In this document: in pieces, positions 34,601 through 43,600 of the stretch
Layout: every line of letters begins with the position of its first letter
Position numbering within the stretch: the stretch's first letter is position 1
Origin: Hymenobacter ruricola
GTDB taxonomy: Bacteria; Bacteroidota; Bacteroidia; Cytophagales; Hymenobacteraceae
Direction: 5' to 3'
Length of the DNA: 64,000 nt
Assembly (NCBI RefSeq): GCF_015694525.1
Contig: NZ_JADQDM010000003.1
Span: forward strand, 310,001 to 374,000
Position numbers and translations under genes: made by a program
The notes under the pieces: generated by a model
What the model was told of the DNA's origin: nothing
The model's input: the letters and a program-made list of their open reading frames with translations, nothing else
The model's database searches: none

Positions 34601-35372
34601 CGTCGGCCACGGCCACGCCGTAGGGTGTGCTGCCGCTGCCCGTGCCGAAGGCAGTGAAGGGGCCAAAAGTGCCGGTGCCCGTGCCCAGCAGCACCGCCAC
34701 CGTGTCGTCGCCATTGTTGGCGGTGATAATGTCCGGCTGGCCGTCGCCATTCACGTCGGCCACGGCGATGCCGCAGGGCTGGCTGCCCGTGCCGAAGGTA
34801 GTGACGGCCCCGAAGCTGCCGGTGCCCGTGCCCAGCAGCACCCCCACCGTGTTGCTGCCGATGTTGGCCGTCAGTAGGTCGGGCTTGCCATCGCCGTTCA
34901 CGTCGGCCACGGCGATGCCGCGGGGCTCGCTGAAGGTGCCCGTGCTGAAGGTGCTGGCGGTGCCAAAGGTGCCGGTGCCGGTGCCCAGCAGCACGCTGGC
35001 CGTGCTTTTGCCGTTGTTGGCGGTGAGCAGGTCGGGGTTGCCGTCGCCGTTCACGTCGGCCACCGCAATGGCGCGGGGCAGGCTGCCGACGCCCGTGCTG
35101 AAGGTGCTGGCGGTGCCGAAGGTGCCCGTGCCAGTACCGAGCTGCACCCCGGCCGTGCTGGTGCCGTAGTTGGCCGTGAGCAGGTCGGGGTTGCCGTCGC
35201 CGTTCACGTCGGCCACGGCGATGCCGCGAGGCCGGCTGCTGCCGCCCGTGCTAAAGGCAGTGACGGCCCCGAAGGTGGCGGGCCGCTGGGCCTGGGCGGT
35301 GCCGGCCAGCGCCAGCAGCAGGGGCAGCACCCGCAGCGGGCGGCGTAGCAGGGAAACAAAAGTCTGGTTCAT
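31668..35372 (-). CDS. FG-GAP (VCBS) repeat protein with T9SS C-terminal sorting domain
   Basis: This 1234-residue protein has a signal peptide (LLLALAGTAQA) and 14 tandem FG-GAP blades, each containing AVADVNGDG.PDLLTAN and VLLGTGTGSFG at a period near 53 residues (about 160 bp). The D.NGDG.D loops are calcium-binding. A beta-helix-like region follows, then a segment beginning FTAQAQGTGALLQW, and the last 70 residues form a type IX secretion sorting domain (FPNPVTQATTL, GVYVVRVG). It is predicted to be exported and cell-surface anchored or released. Start chosen at the ATG at 35372, where the signal peptide begins; earlier in-frame starts exist. Confidence 0.93.
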   Translation of the reverse strand: MNQTFVSLLRRPLRVLPLLLALAGTAQAQRPATFGAVTAFSTGGSSRPRGIAVADVNGDGNPDLLTANYGTSTAGVQLGTGTGTFGTASTFSTGVGSLPRAIAVADVNGDGNPDLLTANNGKSTASVLLGTGTGTFGTASTFSTGTFSEPRGIAVADVNGDGKPDLLTANIGSNTVGVLLGTGTGSFGAVTTFGTGSQPCGIAVADVNGDGQPDIITANNGDDTVAVLLGTGTGTFGPFTAFGTGSGSTPYGVAVADVNGDGNPDLLTANSDTNKAGVLLGTGTGSFGSVRTYSAGPNSIPFDIAVGDVNNDGKLDLLTANAGSDTVGMLLGTGTGTFGPVTALSTGSGSEPWGVVAADVDGDGRLDLLTANNSAYTTGVLLNTTPVLATRTFLPVTNTSSGNSPRGVAVADVNGDGKLDLLTANYGNSTAGVLLGTGTGSFGAVTTFSSGGGLPRAIAVADVNGDGKPDLLTANNSISSNSVGVLLGTGTGSFGAATTFSAGGNSAPRGLAVADVNGDGKPDVLTANYGTDAVGVLLGTGTGSFGAVSTYSTGSNSQPRDLAVADVNGDGKLDVLTANLFNNTVGVLLGTGTGSFGAVTAFSTGSGSTPYDIAVADVNGDGQLDALTVNAGNGTAGVLLGTGTGSFGAVSTYSTGGSSTYALAVADVNGDGQLDLLTANSSSGTASVLLGTGTGSFGAAATYSTGTNSLPFDIAVADVNGDGKPDLLTANSNSGTAGVLLGGLDLVVSTTTGIYADALYTSFTVTSTGVGTLASPISVAGSTTVQSGGVLNDGCFVLSGPGSFTLAAGGTLGICSAQGISSSGSTGAVQVTGTRTFDADARYTYNGSAAQVTGTGLPATVRALTLSNGAGLTLTDDVTATSAVALTGGVLRTGSNALTLGPTATLSEDADGYATGTVQTTRNLSTAGTTQTFGGLGLTLTPSSSRLPGSTLVVRTTGTARTGAGTSQSVKRVFDIQPAVRTGLNVALALTVRDDERNGIAAANLRLFKSDNAGTTWQPQKAATLATTAASGSQPTTHTASLSGISNFSLWTLGNAANPLPVELATFTAQAQGTGALLQWTTASELNNAGFEVESSADGARFARLGTVAGAGSSTQAHTYAFVDEHVARYAAPLVYYRLRQVDLDGTASYSPVRTVAVGPQAKLALFPNPVTQATTLTGAQPDDAVTVFDALGRQVLAATADAAGKAALTLPQGLATGVYVVRVGSQALRLVVE

Positions 35373-35585
35373 ACGGGTGTTGCGAATTGCCAAGGCGGCC
35401 CGCAACGTGCGGTACAGGTTTAGCATGATTTTTTGAAATACAATAAGATATTTCTGGATGGAGCTCAGACAGAAGCGCCGCACAAAAGTGCCGCAGTCCG
35501 GTTCGGCCTCCAACAAAACTCCATCCCCCAAATGGGGGAGGGGCGCGGCTGGCGTGGTGGCGCCGCCGCGGCGGTACTTTGCGCC

Positions 35586-36218
35586 ATGAACTCGCTCAAC
35601 CTGGCCATCGTCGAAGACGACCCCGAAGTGCGCTGGCTGCTCAGCGACTACCTGCGCCGGCAGCCGGGCCTGAACGTGGTGCTGGTGAGCGAGTCGGCGG
35701 AGGATTTCCTGGCCGAGCTACCCGACGGCCTGTCTCCCCACGTGGTGCTGCTCGACATCGGCCTGCCCGGCCTGAGCGGCCTCGACGCGCTGCCCCTCAT
35801 CAAGCAGCGCCTGCCGCAGGCCGACGTCATCGTGCAAACCATGTTCGAGGACGCCGACCGCATCTACCTAGCTCTGAGCCGGGGTGCGAGCGGCTACCTG
35901 CTCAAGAGCACGCCCCTGGGTCAGCTACCCCAGGCCATCCGGGAGGTAGCCGGCGGCGGTTCCAGCCTGAGCCCGGTGGTGGCCCGGCGGGTGCTGGCCC
36001 ACTTCAAGCCCAGCCCGCAGCCCCACGCCGCCGCCCTCTCGCCGCGCGAGCAGCAGGTCTTCGAGGCCCTGATTGATGGCCTGGCCGACAAGGAAGTGGC
36101 CCAGCGCCTGGGCCTGGGCCTGGAAACCGTGCGCACCCACGTCAAAAACGTCTACCACAAGCTGCACGTCAGCGGCCGCATCGAGTTGCTAAGCCGGGCG
36201 GCGCGGGGCCAACTGTAG
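35586..36218 (+). CDS. LuxR/NarL-type response regulator
   Basis: This encodes 210 residues starting MNSLNLAIVEDDPEVRW. The receiver has acidic EDD, phospho-acceptor in VVLLDIGLPGLSG, Thr/Ser-equivalent IVQTMFED and the conserved Lys in GYLLKSTPL. The C-terminal helix-turn-helix is LSPREQQVFEALIDG, LADKEVAQRLGLGLETVRTH, VKNVYHKLHVSGR. It converges with a Reg_prop histidine kinase ending at 36373, the likely partner. The upstream region is shared with the divergent FG-GAP protein gene. Confidence 0.95.
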   Translation: MNSLNLAIVEDDPEVRWLLSDYLRRQPGLNVVLVSESAEDFLAELPDGLSPHVVLLDIGLPGLSGLDALPLIKQRLPQADVIVQTMFEDADRIYLALSRGASGYLLKSTPLGQLPQAIREVAGGGSSLSPVVARRVLAHFKPSPQPHAAALSPREQQVFEALIDGLADKEVAQRLGLGLETVRTHVKNVYHKLHVSGRIELLSRAARGQL

Positions 36219-36251
36219 GACGCCCCCGGCAGCAGTATTATTCGCACAAAA

Positions 36252-36351
36252 AAGAACGTCATGCTGAGCGCAGCCGAAGCATCTCTACCGCGCAAGCAAT
36301 TATTTACTATTGCACGCGAGATGCTTCGACTGCCCTCAGCATGACGTTCTT
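36252..36351. repeat. long inverted repeat between convergent genes
   Basis: Two 34-bp arms (36252-36285 and 36318-36351) are complementary except at two positions; they contain AACGTCATGCTGAG and its complement. A 32-nt AT-rich loop separates them. It lies between the response-regulator and kinase stops, so it could end transcription from both. The arm sequence has the look of a dispersed intergenic repeat rather than a unique terminator. Confidence 0.75.
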
Positions 36352-36372
36352 GGGGCTCCTTCTGCAACCTGT

Positions 36373-39300
36373 TTAAACCCTATCCAGCGTCAGGCGCACG
36401 CAGTAGCCGGGGCGCCCATCCGCGTGGGGGCCGGTATGCAAGGTGGCGCCCATAGCCTGGGCGCGGCGGGCCATATTGCGCAGGCCCATGCCGCTGGAGC
36501 GGGACTTTGGGCCACCAGTGCCCTGGCCGTCATCGTCCACTTCCAAGACTAACCGGCCGTGGCGGCGGCCCAGGTGCACGCGGATTTCAGTGGCGGCGTG
36601 GGCGTGCCGGGCGGTGTTGGTAACGGCTTCCTTGAACACCAGGTACAGGTGCTGCCGCACGCTGGCCGGCACGCCGGCTTTCTCATTAAGGTCGGCGTGG
36701 GTGAAGGTGGCCTGCAGGCCGGCGGCCGCGGCGGTTTGGCCCAGGTGCTCGCGCATCCGGTCCAGGAGCGCGCCCACCGAATCGGCCCGCGAGTCGATGC
36801 CCCACACCACGTCGCGCATGGTTTGCACGGCCGCGCGGCTGTTGTAGAGCAGCCGGTCGAGGGCGTGGCGGGTATCCAAGCGGCTGGCGCGGGGGTCGGG
36901 TTCGGTGGCCGGGTGGTTTTCGTGGAGCACCTCGGCCAGCATGCTCACGCGCGTGAGCAGGGCGCCCACTTCGTCGTGCAGGTTGGCCGCCAGCTCGGCC
37001 CGGCGGGCGGCTTCGCGCCGCTCCCGTCGCAGGCGCAGCCAATAGGCTCCGTAGCCCAGAGCCACCAACAGGCTCGCGGCCAGTGCCCACACCAGGGGCC
37101 ATTGCCACCACCGGGCCTCGACGTGCAGCGGCAGGCGCAAGCGGTTGGCCGCCGCCTGCCCGGCCGCGGTTTCAGCCCGAATTTCTACTTCGTAATTGCC
37201 CGGGGCCAGGCCCCGCAGCACCAAGCGGCGCGGCGAGTACAGCCAGGCCGTGGGGCGTGCTTCGGCTTCGTGGTGCAGGCGGTAGGCGTAGCGCACAAGG
37301 CCGGGCGCGAAAAACTCCGTCAGCGCCAACTGCAGCTCCACGAATGCCTGGGGGCCGGCGGCCAGCGTGAGGCGCGGGGCGGGGACTGTGCTGGGCAGGT
37401 AGCGCACGGCTTCGGTTTCGCCGGCCGGGGTGCCCACGGCCGTGAGCAGCAGGCGCGGCGGGTACGACGCGGCCGTGGTCGGCACGCGGTTGGGCCGCAC
37501 CCGGTACACCCCACCCACCCCGCCAAACCACCGCGTGCCATCAGCGTCGGCAAAGGCCGACCAGCGGTTTAGTTCGGGGTTTTGCAGGCCTTCGGCTTCG
37601 CCAAAAACCGAGAGCTGGCCCCGGCCGGGGGCGTAGCGCACCAGCCCGGCGTAGGTGCCGGCCCACACGTTGCCGGCCCGGTCGGGTAGCACGGTGGTAA
37701 CGGTGTGGCTCGGCAGGCCCGCGCCGGTGCTCAACTGGCGCAGCAGACCTCGGCGCGCGTCCACCAGCAGCAAGCCTTGGTCGCGGGTGCCCACCCACAC
37801 CCGGCCGGGCCCGGCCACCGCCACGCAGGTGAGGGCGTCGGTGGGCAATCGGCGCCCGGTCGGCGCGTCCACCCCGTAGGCTTGCAGCCGGGCCGGCTGG
37901 CTGGGGGGCAACCAGAACAGGCCGCCGTTGGTGCTCACCCACAGGGCGCCCGTGGCGGGGTCTTCGGCCAGGCCCGAAACGTCGAGCTTATGCAAGGGCC
38001 AGTCGGGTTGGTCATCGGCCACCCGCGCCACGGAGGCGTAGTCGGACCCGACCCGGAACAGGCCCGGGGCCCCACCCACCCAGACCCGCCCGGCGTGGTC
38101 GCAGAGCAGGGCCAGGGCGTGGGGCGGGCCGATGGTTTCGCGCCGCCAGGGCTGCATGGGGCCCCCAGCCAAATTGTTGACGCGGCCCGTCGTCAGGTCC
38201 AGGCGGGCCACGCCCCACAGCTCATCGGCCAGCACGGCAAAGCCGCCCGCGGGCGCCGCGACAGCGCCGTCAAACACGCCGTTATACGGTTCGTTTCCGC
38301 GCGACTTGCCGAGGCGAAAGGGCCGCAGGAGCGCCTGGGGCGAGTCGGCCGCTTGGGTGAAGCAGCCGCCGTAGGTAGACACGAACAGCCGCCCGTCCGG
38401 CAGCCGGGTAATAAGCCGGGCGCTGCCGACCGGGGCACCGCCGGCCCGCCGCACGGGCTCCACCACCTGCCGCACCTGACGCTGTTTGTAGCAGCCGCGC
38501 CAATCGCGGGCGTAGCGCCACCAGATGCCGGCGGCGTCGCGCTCCAGCAGGTAGCCGGGGGCCGGGCCGGGCACCGGGCGCACGAACAGGCGCGGGCGCG
38601 CCCCGCGCACATCGGCCACGTGCCACCACTGGCCCTGGCCCACGGCGTCGAGGGTGCTGTCGGTGGCGAAGGGTGCGTAGGCCAGCTGCGGCAGTTGCCG
38701 CGGCCACTGGCAAATAGCTTGCAGGTGGTTGGCGGCGTCCAGCACCCACAGGCCCCGGCGGCCCAAAAACCGTTGCGGCTGCGTGCCCGGTACCGGCAGC
38801 AGCAGCGATGGCACCCGGAACTGCCGCCGCACCGCGCCGGTGGGGGCCATTTGGTAGAGGGCCGGGCGGTCACTGGCCAGCCACACGCCGTCGCCCCCGG
38901 TTTCGGCCGTGAAGTAGAACGCGGTTTCGGGCACCCGGCGCACGGGGAAGTGCGGGGCCTGCGGGTCCAGCGCATCGACGACGGCGACGGTTCCGGCGCC
39001 GTAGCCCACCCAAAGGCGGTGGGTGCGGGGGTGGTAGAGCAGGGCCGCCACGTTGGGGCGTTCGTCGGGGCGCAACGGCAGCGGCACCGCCCGCAGTAGG
39101 CCGGTGGCGGGGTCGAAGCGGGCCAGGCCCGAGGCAGTTCCCAGCCAGAGCCGCCCCGCGCGGTCGAAGGCCAGCGCTGTCACCATCTCCACGGCCAGGC
39201 GCGGCCCCTGGCGCACCAGCTTTTGCAGGGGCACGAGTTCGTTGCCGTCGTAGCGGTACACGCCTTCGTCGGTGGCCACCCACCGCAGCCCGGCGGCATC

Positions 39301-39471
39301 GGTCACCATCTGCTGAATCAGGAGCGGGCTCAGCACCGGGTCGGCCTGCCAGTCGGGGGCGGGCTGTCCCTGCGCGGGACTGCACATCAGGCCGGCCAGC
39401 AGCAACCCGCAGACCAGCCCGAAGGCCAGCCGGCGCCAGAAGTGGCGGCAACGTCTGTTCACTACCTTCAT
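36373..39471 (-). CDS. two-component sensor histidine kinase with Reg_prop beta-propeller
   Basis: This 1032-residue hybrid-type sensor has a signal peptide (LVCGLLLAGLMCSPAQG), periplasmic Reg_prop blades (VATDEGVYRYDGNELVPL, RLWLGTASGLARFDP, NVWAGTYAGLVRYAPG), a Y_Y_Y domain near residue 680-750 (YRLHHEAEARPTAWLYSPRR), one membrane helix (WPLVWALAASLLVALGYGAY) and a HisKA_3 kinase. The H-box is ANLHDEVGALLTRVSML; the ATPase domain has FKEAVTNTARHA, DDDGQGTG and MGLRNMARRAQAMG. This is the Bacteroidota layout for sensing extracellular ligands. HisKA_3 pairs with LuxR regulators such as the convergent 35586-36218. Confidence 0.95.
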   Translation of the reverse strand: MKVVNRRCRHFWRRLAFGLVCGLLLAGLMCSPAQGQPAPDWQADPVLSPLLIQQMVTDAAGLRWVATDEGVYRYDGNELVPLQKLVRQGPRLAVEMVTALAFDRAGRLWLGTASGLARFDPATGLLRAVPLPLRPDERPNVAALLYHPRTHRLWVGYGAGTVAVVDALDPQAPHFPVRRVPETAFYFTAETGGDGVWLASDRPALYQMAPTGAVRRQFRVPSLLLPVPGTQPQRFLGRRGLWVLDAANHLQAICQWPRQLPQLAYAPFATDSTLDAVGQGQWWHVADVRGARPRLFVRPVPGPAPGYLLERDAAGIWWRYARDWRGCYKQRQVRQVVEPVRRAGGAPVGSARLITRLPDGRLFVSTYGGCFTQAADSPQALLRPFRLGKSRGNEPYNGVFDGAVAAPAGGFAVLADELWGVARLDLTTGRVNNLAGGPMQPWRRETIGPPHALALLCDHAGRVWVGGAPGLFRVGSDYASVARVADDQPDWPLHKLDVSGLAEDPATGALWVSTNGGLFWLPPSQPARLQAYGVDAPTGRRLPTDALTCVAVAGPGRVWVGTRDQGLLLVDARRGLLRQLSTGAGLPSHTVTTVLPDRAGNVWAGTYAGLVRYAPGRGQLSVFGEAEGLQNPELNRWSAFADADGTRWFGGVGGVYRVRPNRVPTTAASYPPRLLLTAVGTPAGETEAVRYLPSTVPAPRLTLAAGPQAFVELQLALTEFFAPGLVRYAYRLHHEAEARPTAWLYSPRRLVLRGLAPGNYEVEIRAETAAGQAAANRLRLPLHVEARWWQWPLVWALAASLLVALGYGAYWLRLRRERREAARRAELAANLHDEVGALLTRVSMLAEVLHENHPATEPDPRASRLDTRHALDRLLYNSRAAVQTMRDVVWGIDSRADSVGALLDRMREHLGQTAAAAGLQATFTHADLNEKAGVPASVRQHLYLVFKEAVTNTARHAHAATEIRVHLGRRHGRLVLEVDDDGQGTGGPKSRSSGMGLRNMARRAQAMGATLHTGPHADGRPGYCVRLTLDRV

Positions 39472-39565
39472 GCTAGGCCCGGGTTTGGGGAATGGCGTAA
39501 AAATAGCGACCGACCGCGTTTGCTTTACCTGGCACGGCCCGTCTTTCAGTTAAATCACCCTTAAC

Positions 39566-40189
39566 TCAAATCTGGGCATGAGCAGAGTTAAGGAAAACGG
39601 GCCCTCTGCCCACGCCCTGTCGTTCTCCTCTTTCGGCGACGGAATGGGAGCAACTCTTGACGCTGCCCGAAATCCGGGAGGAGTTCAGAGCCTTTTTGCA
39701 AGTAACGGCGGTCCAGCCGCCCAGCAGCACCGCCAGCACCGTGCCCAGCGGCAGCACCCAAGCCAGCGGCTTGAGCAGGTAGTCCTCGAACGAATCCTGC
39801 ACATGCGCCCGAAAATCGGCCCCGGTGGTGCCCGGAAAGGGAGCGTAGCGAATGGCCTCCTGGGCCACATTCCAGCTACAGGCCACCACCAGGGTGGTGC
39901 ACAGCGCCAGTTCGCCGTAGGCGGCACCGGTCAGCCAGGGCGCGCGGTGGCGGCAGTGAATGGCCGTGCCGGCCCAGCCACCGTAGAGCCAGGCGCTGCC
40001 GTAGAGGGCCAGCGTAGCCAGCCCCAAGCTGGGCCAGAGCTCGGCCTGGCCCAAGCTTCCCAACGACCCAATGTACAGCAGGCCGGCCCCAGTCAGGCCC
40101 AGCGTGGCGGTTTGCAAAGAGGGCCGGCGGCCGGCGCGGCGCGCAGCTTGTCGCAGGGCGGGGGTGGAGCAGGCGGCAGGAGGTTGCAT
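39566..40189 (-). CDS. membrane protein of unknown function
   Basis: This 207-residue protein has an N-terminal basic stretch and about four to five hydrophobic helices (LGLTGAGLLYIGSLGSL, LGLATLALYGSAWLYGG, YGELALCTTLVVACSW, VLPLGTVLAVLLGGWTA). The last 40 residues are polar. I do not recognise the family. The reading frame of the degraded gene at 40205-40654 continues about 100 bp into its start, so the two may once have been coupled. Confidence 0.65.
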   Translation of the reverse strand: MQPPAACSTPALRQAARRAGRRPSLQTATLGLTGAGLLYIGSLGSLGQAELWPSLGLATLALYGSAWLYGGWAGTAIHCRHRAPWLTGAAYGELALCTTLVVACSWNVAQEAIRYAPFPGTTGADFRAHVQDSFEDYLLKPLAWVLPLGTVLAVLLGGWTAVTCKKALNSSRISGSVKSCSHSVAERGERQGVGRGPVFLNSAHAQI

Positions 40190-40204
40190 GGCTTCAGCGT
40201 TGTC

Positions 40205-40654
40205 AGGACGTCAAGTATACACTGGCGGCACGCTAAAAGCACTGCAACACCTGCCACACCTGCCCAATAGGCCTTGCGCTGCGCCTCGGTCAGCTCGTTT
40301 TCGGCAATGCCTACCTCCTGCTCGCGGAGGTCGGGCAAAGTCGGCTCGGCGGCAAAAGCCAAGGGCACCACGGGGTGTAATGCAGATAAAAGTAGTAGCC
40401 CGCCAGCTCCCGGGCTGTTACGGGCTGGTGCGCCAGCCACACTGGCTGGTCGAAACCTTCGGCGCTAATGGGCGTGTGGCCGATTTGAACCGGCAGTTGG
40501 GGGATGTCGGCCACGGCGGGCAGGGCCGGCTGTGGGCGTAAGCTCGCACGTGGTAAGCGCCCAGGTTGGAGTCAGCGGCCAACACCTTGAACAACTGATA
40601 TTCCTGGTTGGAAAGCGTGTAAAACACGTCGCCCGCTACAAATTCTAAGGTCAT
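40205..40654 (-). pseudogene. frameshifted gene with N-terminal strand-rich domain and membrane helix
   Basis: Three minus-strand frames join into one coherent protein: MTLEFVAGDVFYTLSNQ...VRAYAHSR up to about 40526, LPAVADIPQLPVQIGHTPIS...GYYFYLH to about 40380, then PVVPLAFAAEPTLPDL...EAQRKAYWAG with a final helix. The first part matches a domain I recall from Bacteroidota proteins that start IVxCGDxYYL and contain IGHxPI..EGF. Both junctions fit loss of a single base, near CGGCCCTGCCC (40520) and ACACCCCGTGG (40378). These short C-runs make assembly error as likely as true decay. The last frame continues to a stop at 40093, inside the next gene. Confidence 0.6.
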
Positions 40655-40678
40655 GGCACGAACATGCGTAAGTAGGGT

Positions 40679-43600
40679 TTATTCAGCCAATAAAGCCACG
40701 GCGGCCTTCTTCAAACTACCGGTTGCTTGCCAGATTTGCAGCTTGTCGGCCACCACAGCGGGCACGGACGACCCATCCCGGGGGCGCAGGTCGGCGTAGG
40801 CCGCCAGGAGCTTGGCGGTGTTGCGCAGCGGCTCGGCGGGCAGTTCGGGCAGCAACGCATCTAGTAGCTGGCGCAGGGCGTCGTCGGTGGCGGGCGAGAT
40901 GCCGCGGGCGGCGGGCAGGGCCTCGGCCAGGCGCAGCACGGGCGCGTAGGCACTGGCCAGCAGGCGGCCCAGCGCCGCGCCCAACGCGGCGGGCACCAGC
41001 CGGCCGTTGGCGGCCGCGGCCAGCACAACCTCCCAGGCCAGGGCGCGCCCCGTCGGGAGATTGTAGAGCAGGCCCACGGCCAGCAGCGTCGAGGCCGAGT
41101 CGTCGTAGGCCGGGCCGTCGGCCAGCAGGGCGTGCAGTTGCTTGCTGAGCAGGCTGTGCTCCTCGCTGTAGCCGTCGCTGGTGCGGAAGGCCGAGCGCAG
41201 CAGGTGCCAGCGCAGCGGGGCGGGATTGTTTGGCAGCAGCGAAAGCAAAAAGCGGTAATCTTCCGCCAGCGCCCAGAAATAGGTGTGGTCTTTCTGCGGC
41301 AGCCGGGCGTGCAGCGAGTACAGCAGCAGCGGCGAGGGCGGTGGGGCCGGGGTGGCCGTGTCCACGGCCAACTCGTGGTAGTGGTACGTGCGTTCGGGCT
41401 CCTTCTGGTTCCAGGACTGCTTGTAGATTTCGGTGCGCGTGCGTACGTCCCACGTCGGCACCCAGGGCGCGGCCAGGCCAGGGTAGTCGGCCAGCGCCGC
41501 CAGGGCCGGCAGCGCCGCGTGCGGGCAGCGGGTGCGGGCCGCCACGGCCCACAGCCAGGGCAGCGCGTCGTCCAGCGTCGGCGGGGCCGGGGCCTCACCC
41601 GATACCCACTGGCTGAACCGGCTGGTGGCTTTTTGCAGCAGCGACTTATCCGGCGACTTCAGCACGGGCAGGGGCGGCGTGGCGCGGGCGGGGGCCAGCA
41701 GCCAGCCCAGCAGCTCACGCAGGCCCGCGTGCCGCAGCTCGCGGAGCTGTGGCCGGGCCGTTTCGGCCTCGGCGGGGGCATTCCAAGCTAGGCGGCCCAG
41801 CGCCAGCGCCAGGTCGGCCGCGTCGGGGGCGGCACCGGCGGCTTCGTAGGCCAGCAGGCGGGCCAGCAGGGCGCTGGGGGCCACCCAGTGCGGGGCGTGG
41901 CTGGGCGTGCTGAGCAGCGGCAGCGCCGCGCCTCCGGCCCGCAGGCGGGCTTCGGCGGCCAGCAGGCGCTGCCGGGCCAGGGCCAGCAGCGGGTCGGGGT
42001 GCAGCTGGTGCTGGGCCGCGAGGCGCACCCGCGCCACCTGCGGCTGCGCGAAGCCCCCGTACCAGCCCAACAGCAGCGCCAGCAGCAGCTCGTGCTGGCC
42101 GTTTCGGCCCTGACCGTGGTTGAAATTGCGCAGCAGCTCCAGCGTTTCGGGTTCGGTCTTGCCTTTTAGCAAATAAGGCAAGGCTTGCAGCAGGTAGGGG
42201 CGCAGCTGTTGGGCGTAGTCGGGCGGGTACTGGGTGCGCAGCCGCAGCAGGCCGTCGAGCCAACGCTCCTGGGCCTCGGGCTGGTCGGGTTGCAGGGCCT
42301 GGCCGGTGAGGAACAGCAGCTCGTGCCAGTCGGCCACCGGGGCAATGGCCGTGGCATCGGAGATGTCGGGCGTGAACTCCGCGCGGGGAGCGTAGACGGC
42401 CGTTTCGGCGGCGAGCGCCGGGGCGGCAGTCAGCCAAGCAGCCAGGAGCGCACGGGCCGGGGCGCCCAGCAGTTCTCCCAAGCCGTCCAGTTCTACAATG
42501 GTATCGGCCGCGGCGCTGGCGTCAAGCAGCGGTTTTTTGGCCCCCAGCAGGACGGCTAAGCCCTTGGCGGCCCGTTCCTGCACGCCGGCATCGGGGTGGG
42601 CCAGGGCGGCGGTGTGCAGGCGGGCCACTTCTGGGGTCAGCGCCGGATTGGTTTTCAACAACTTATCCAGGCCACCAAACAGATTTTTGAGGCCGGTTTT
42701 CAGGTCGGGCCGGGTCATCAGGCCATCGGCGTACAGCAGCAGGGTAGCCGGCTCAAAGTCGGGGTGGGTCCATAATTCCTTGAACTGGTCGAGCGCAAAA
42801 TTGATGACCTGGGGCAGCGGGTGCGCCAGCAGTTCCACCAACTCGTTTTGCCGGGCTAGCCGCTCGGCCAACGTGGGTTGCAGGGTCAGAAACAACTCCT
42901 TGAACCAGGTCAGCAGCGGGCGGCGAAAGTCGCGGCGCAGGGCCAGCAGGCAGTCGGTCAGCAACCGGGCCCGGTCAAGGTGGCCCGATTCCACCAGCAC
43001 CGGCAGTACATCGAGCCAGCGCAGGTCTTCCACCGGCTTGATGCTGTGGCAGTAGGCCACGGTCGAGTCGGCCGGGGTGTCGAATTCAAACAGCAGCGGC
43101 AGGCCCGTGCCCAGCAGCGCCGCGTTGCTCCGCAGCGCGTCCAGCAGCAGCGCCCGAAACGACGGCTGCCCGGGGCTATCCGCCGCCAAAGCCGGCCAGC
43201 GCGCCACGAGGTCGGCCCACATGGCTACCTGCAGCGCATTCAGTTTCTTTTTGCCTTCGGCCTGTTGTTGCCGTAGCGCGAAGGCCGTGTCCAGCTCGCC
43301 GCCCACAATGTCGAGCTGCCGGGCGGCCGCGTACGCCAGCAGGGTAGGGGTAGGGTTCAGCAGTCCTTCCGCGGCCAGGGCCTGCAGCGTGTCGAAGTCG
43401 GGCGTGGTCCACGGGTTGCTGCGGTGGTTGCGCACCAGCCATTCCGTCAGCCAGGCGGGGCGGGTGTGGCGCAGCACCGCCCACACCCAGGGCAGCGGGT
43501 CGCGCTCAATGCGAAAGCGCGCGTCGGTGCGGAGGTAGTGGCGGCTGCCCAGGCTGCGGCCGAAAGCCTCCTTCTGCGAGTAGGTCGCGATGCCGGCCAG

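Noticed and set aside
33130-35280. Regularly spaced repeats resembling a CRISPR array
   Set aside because: The period is about 160 bp, the repeats are protein-coding and the intervening sequence is part of the same blades; there are no cas genes.
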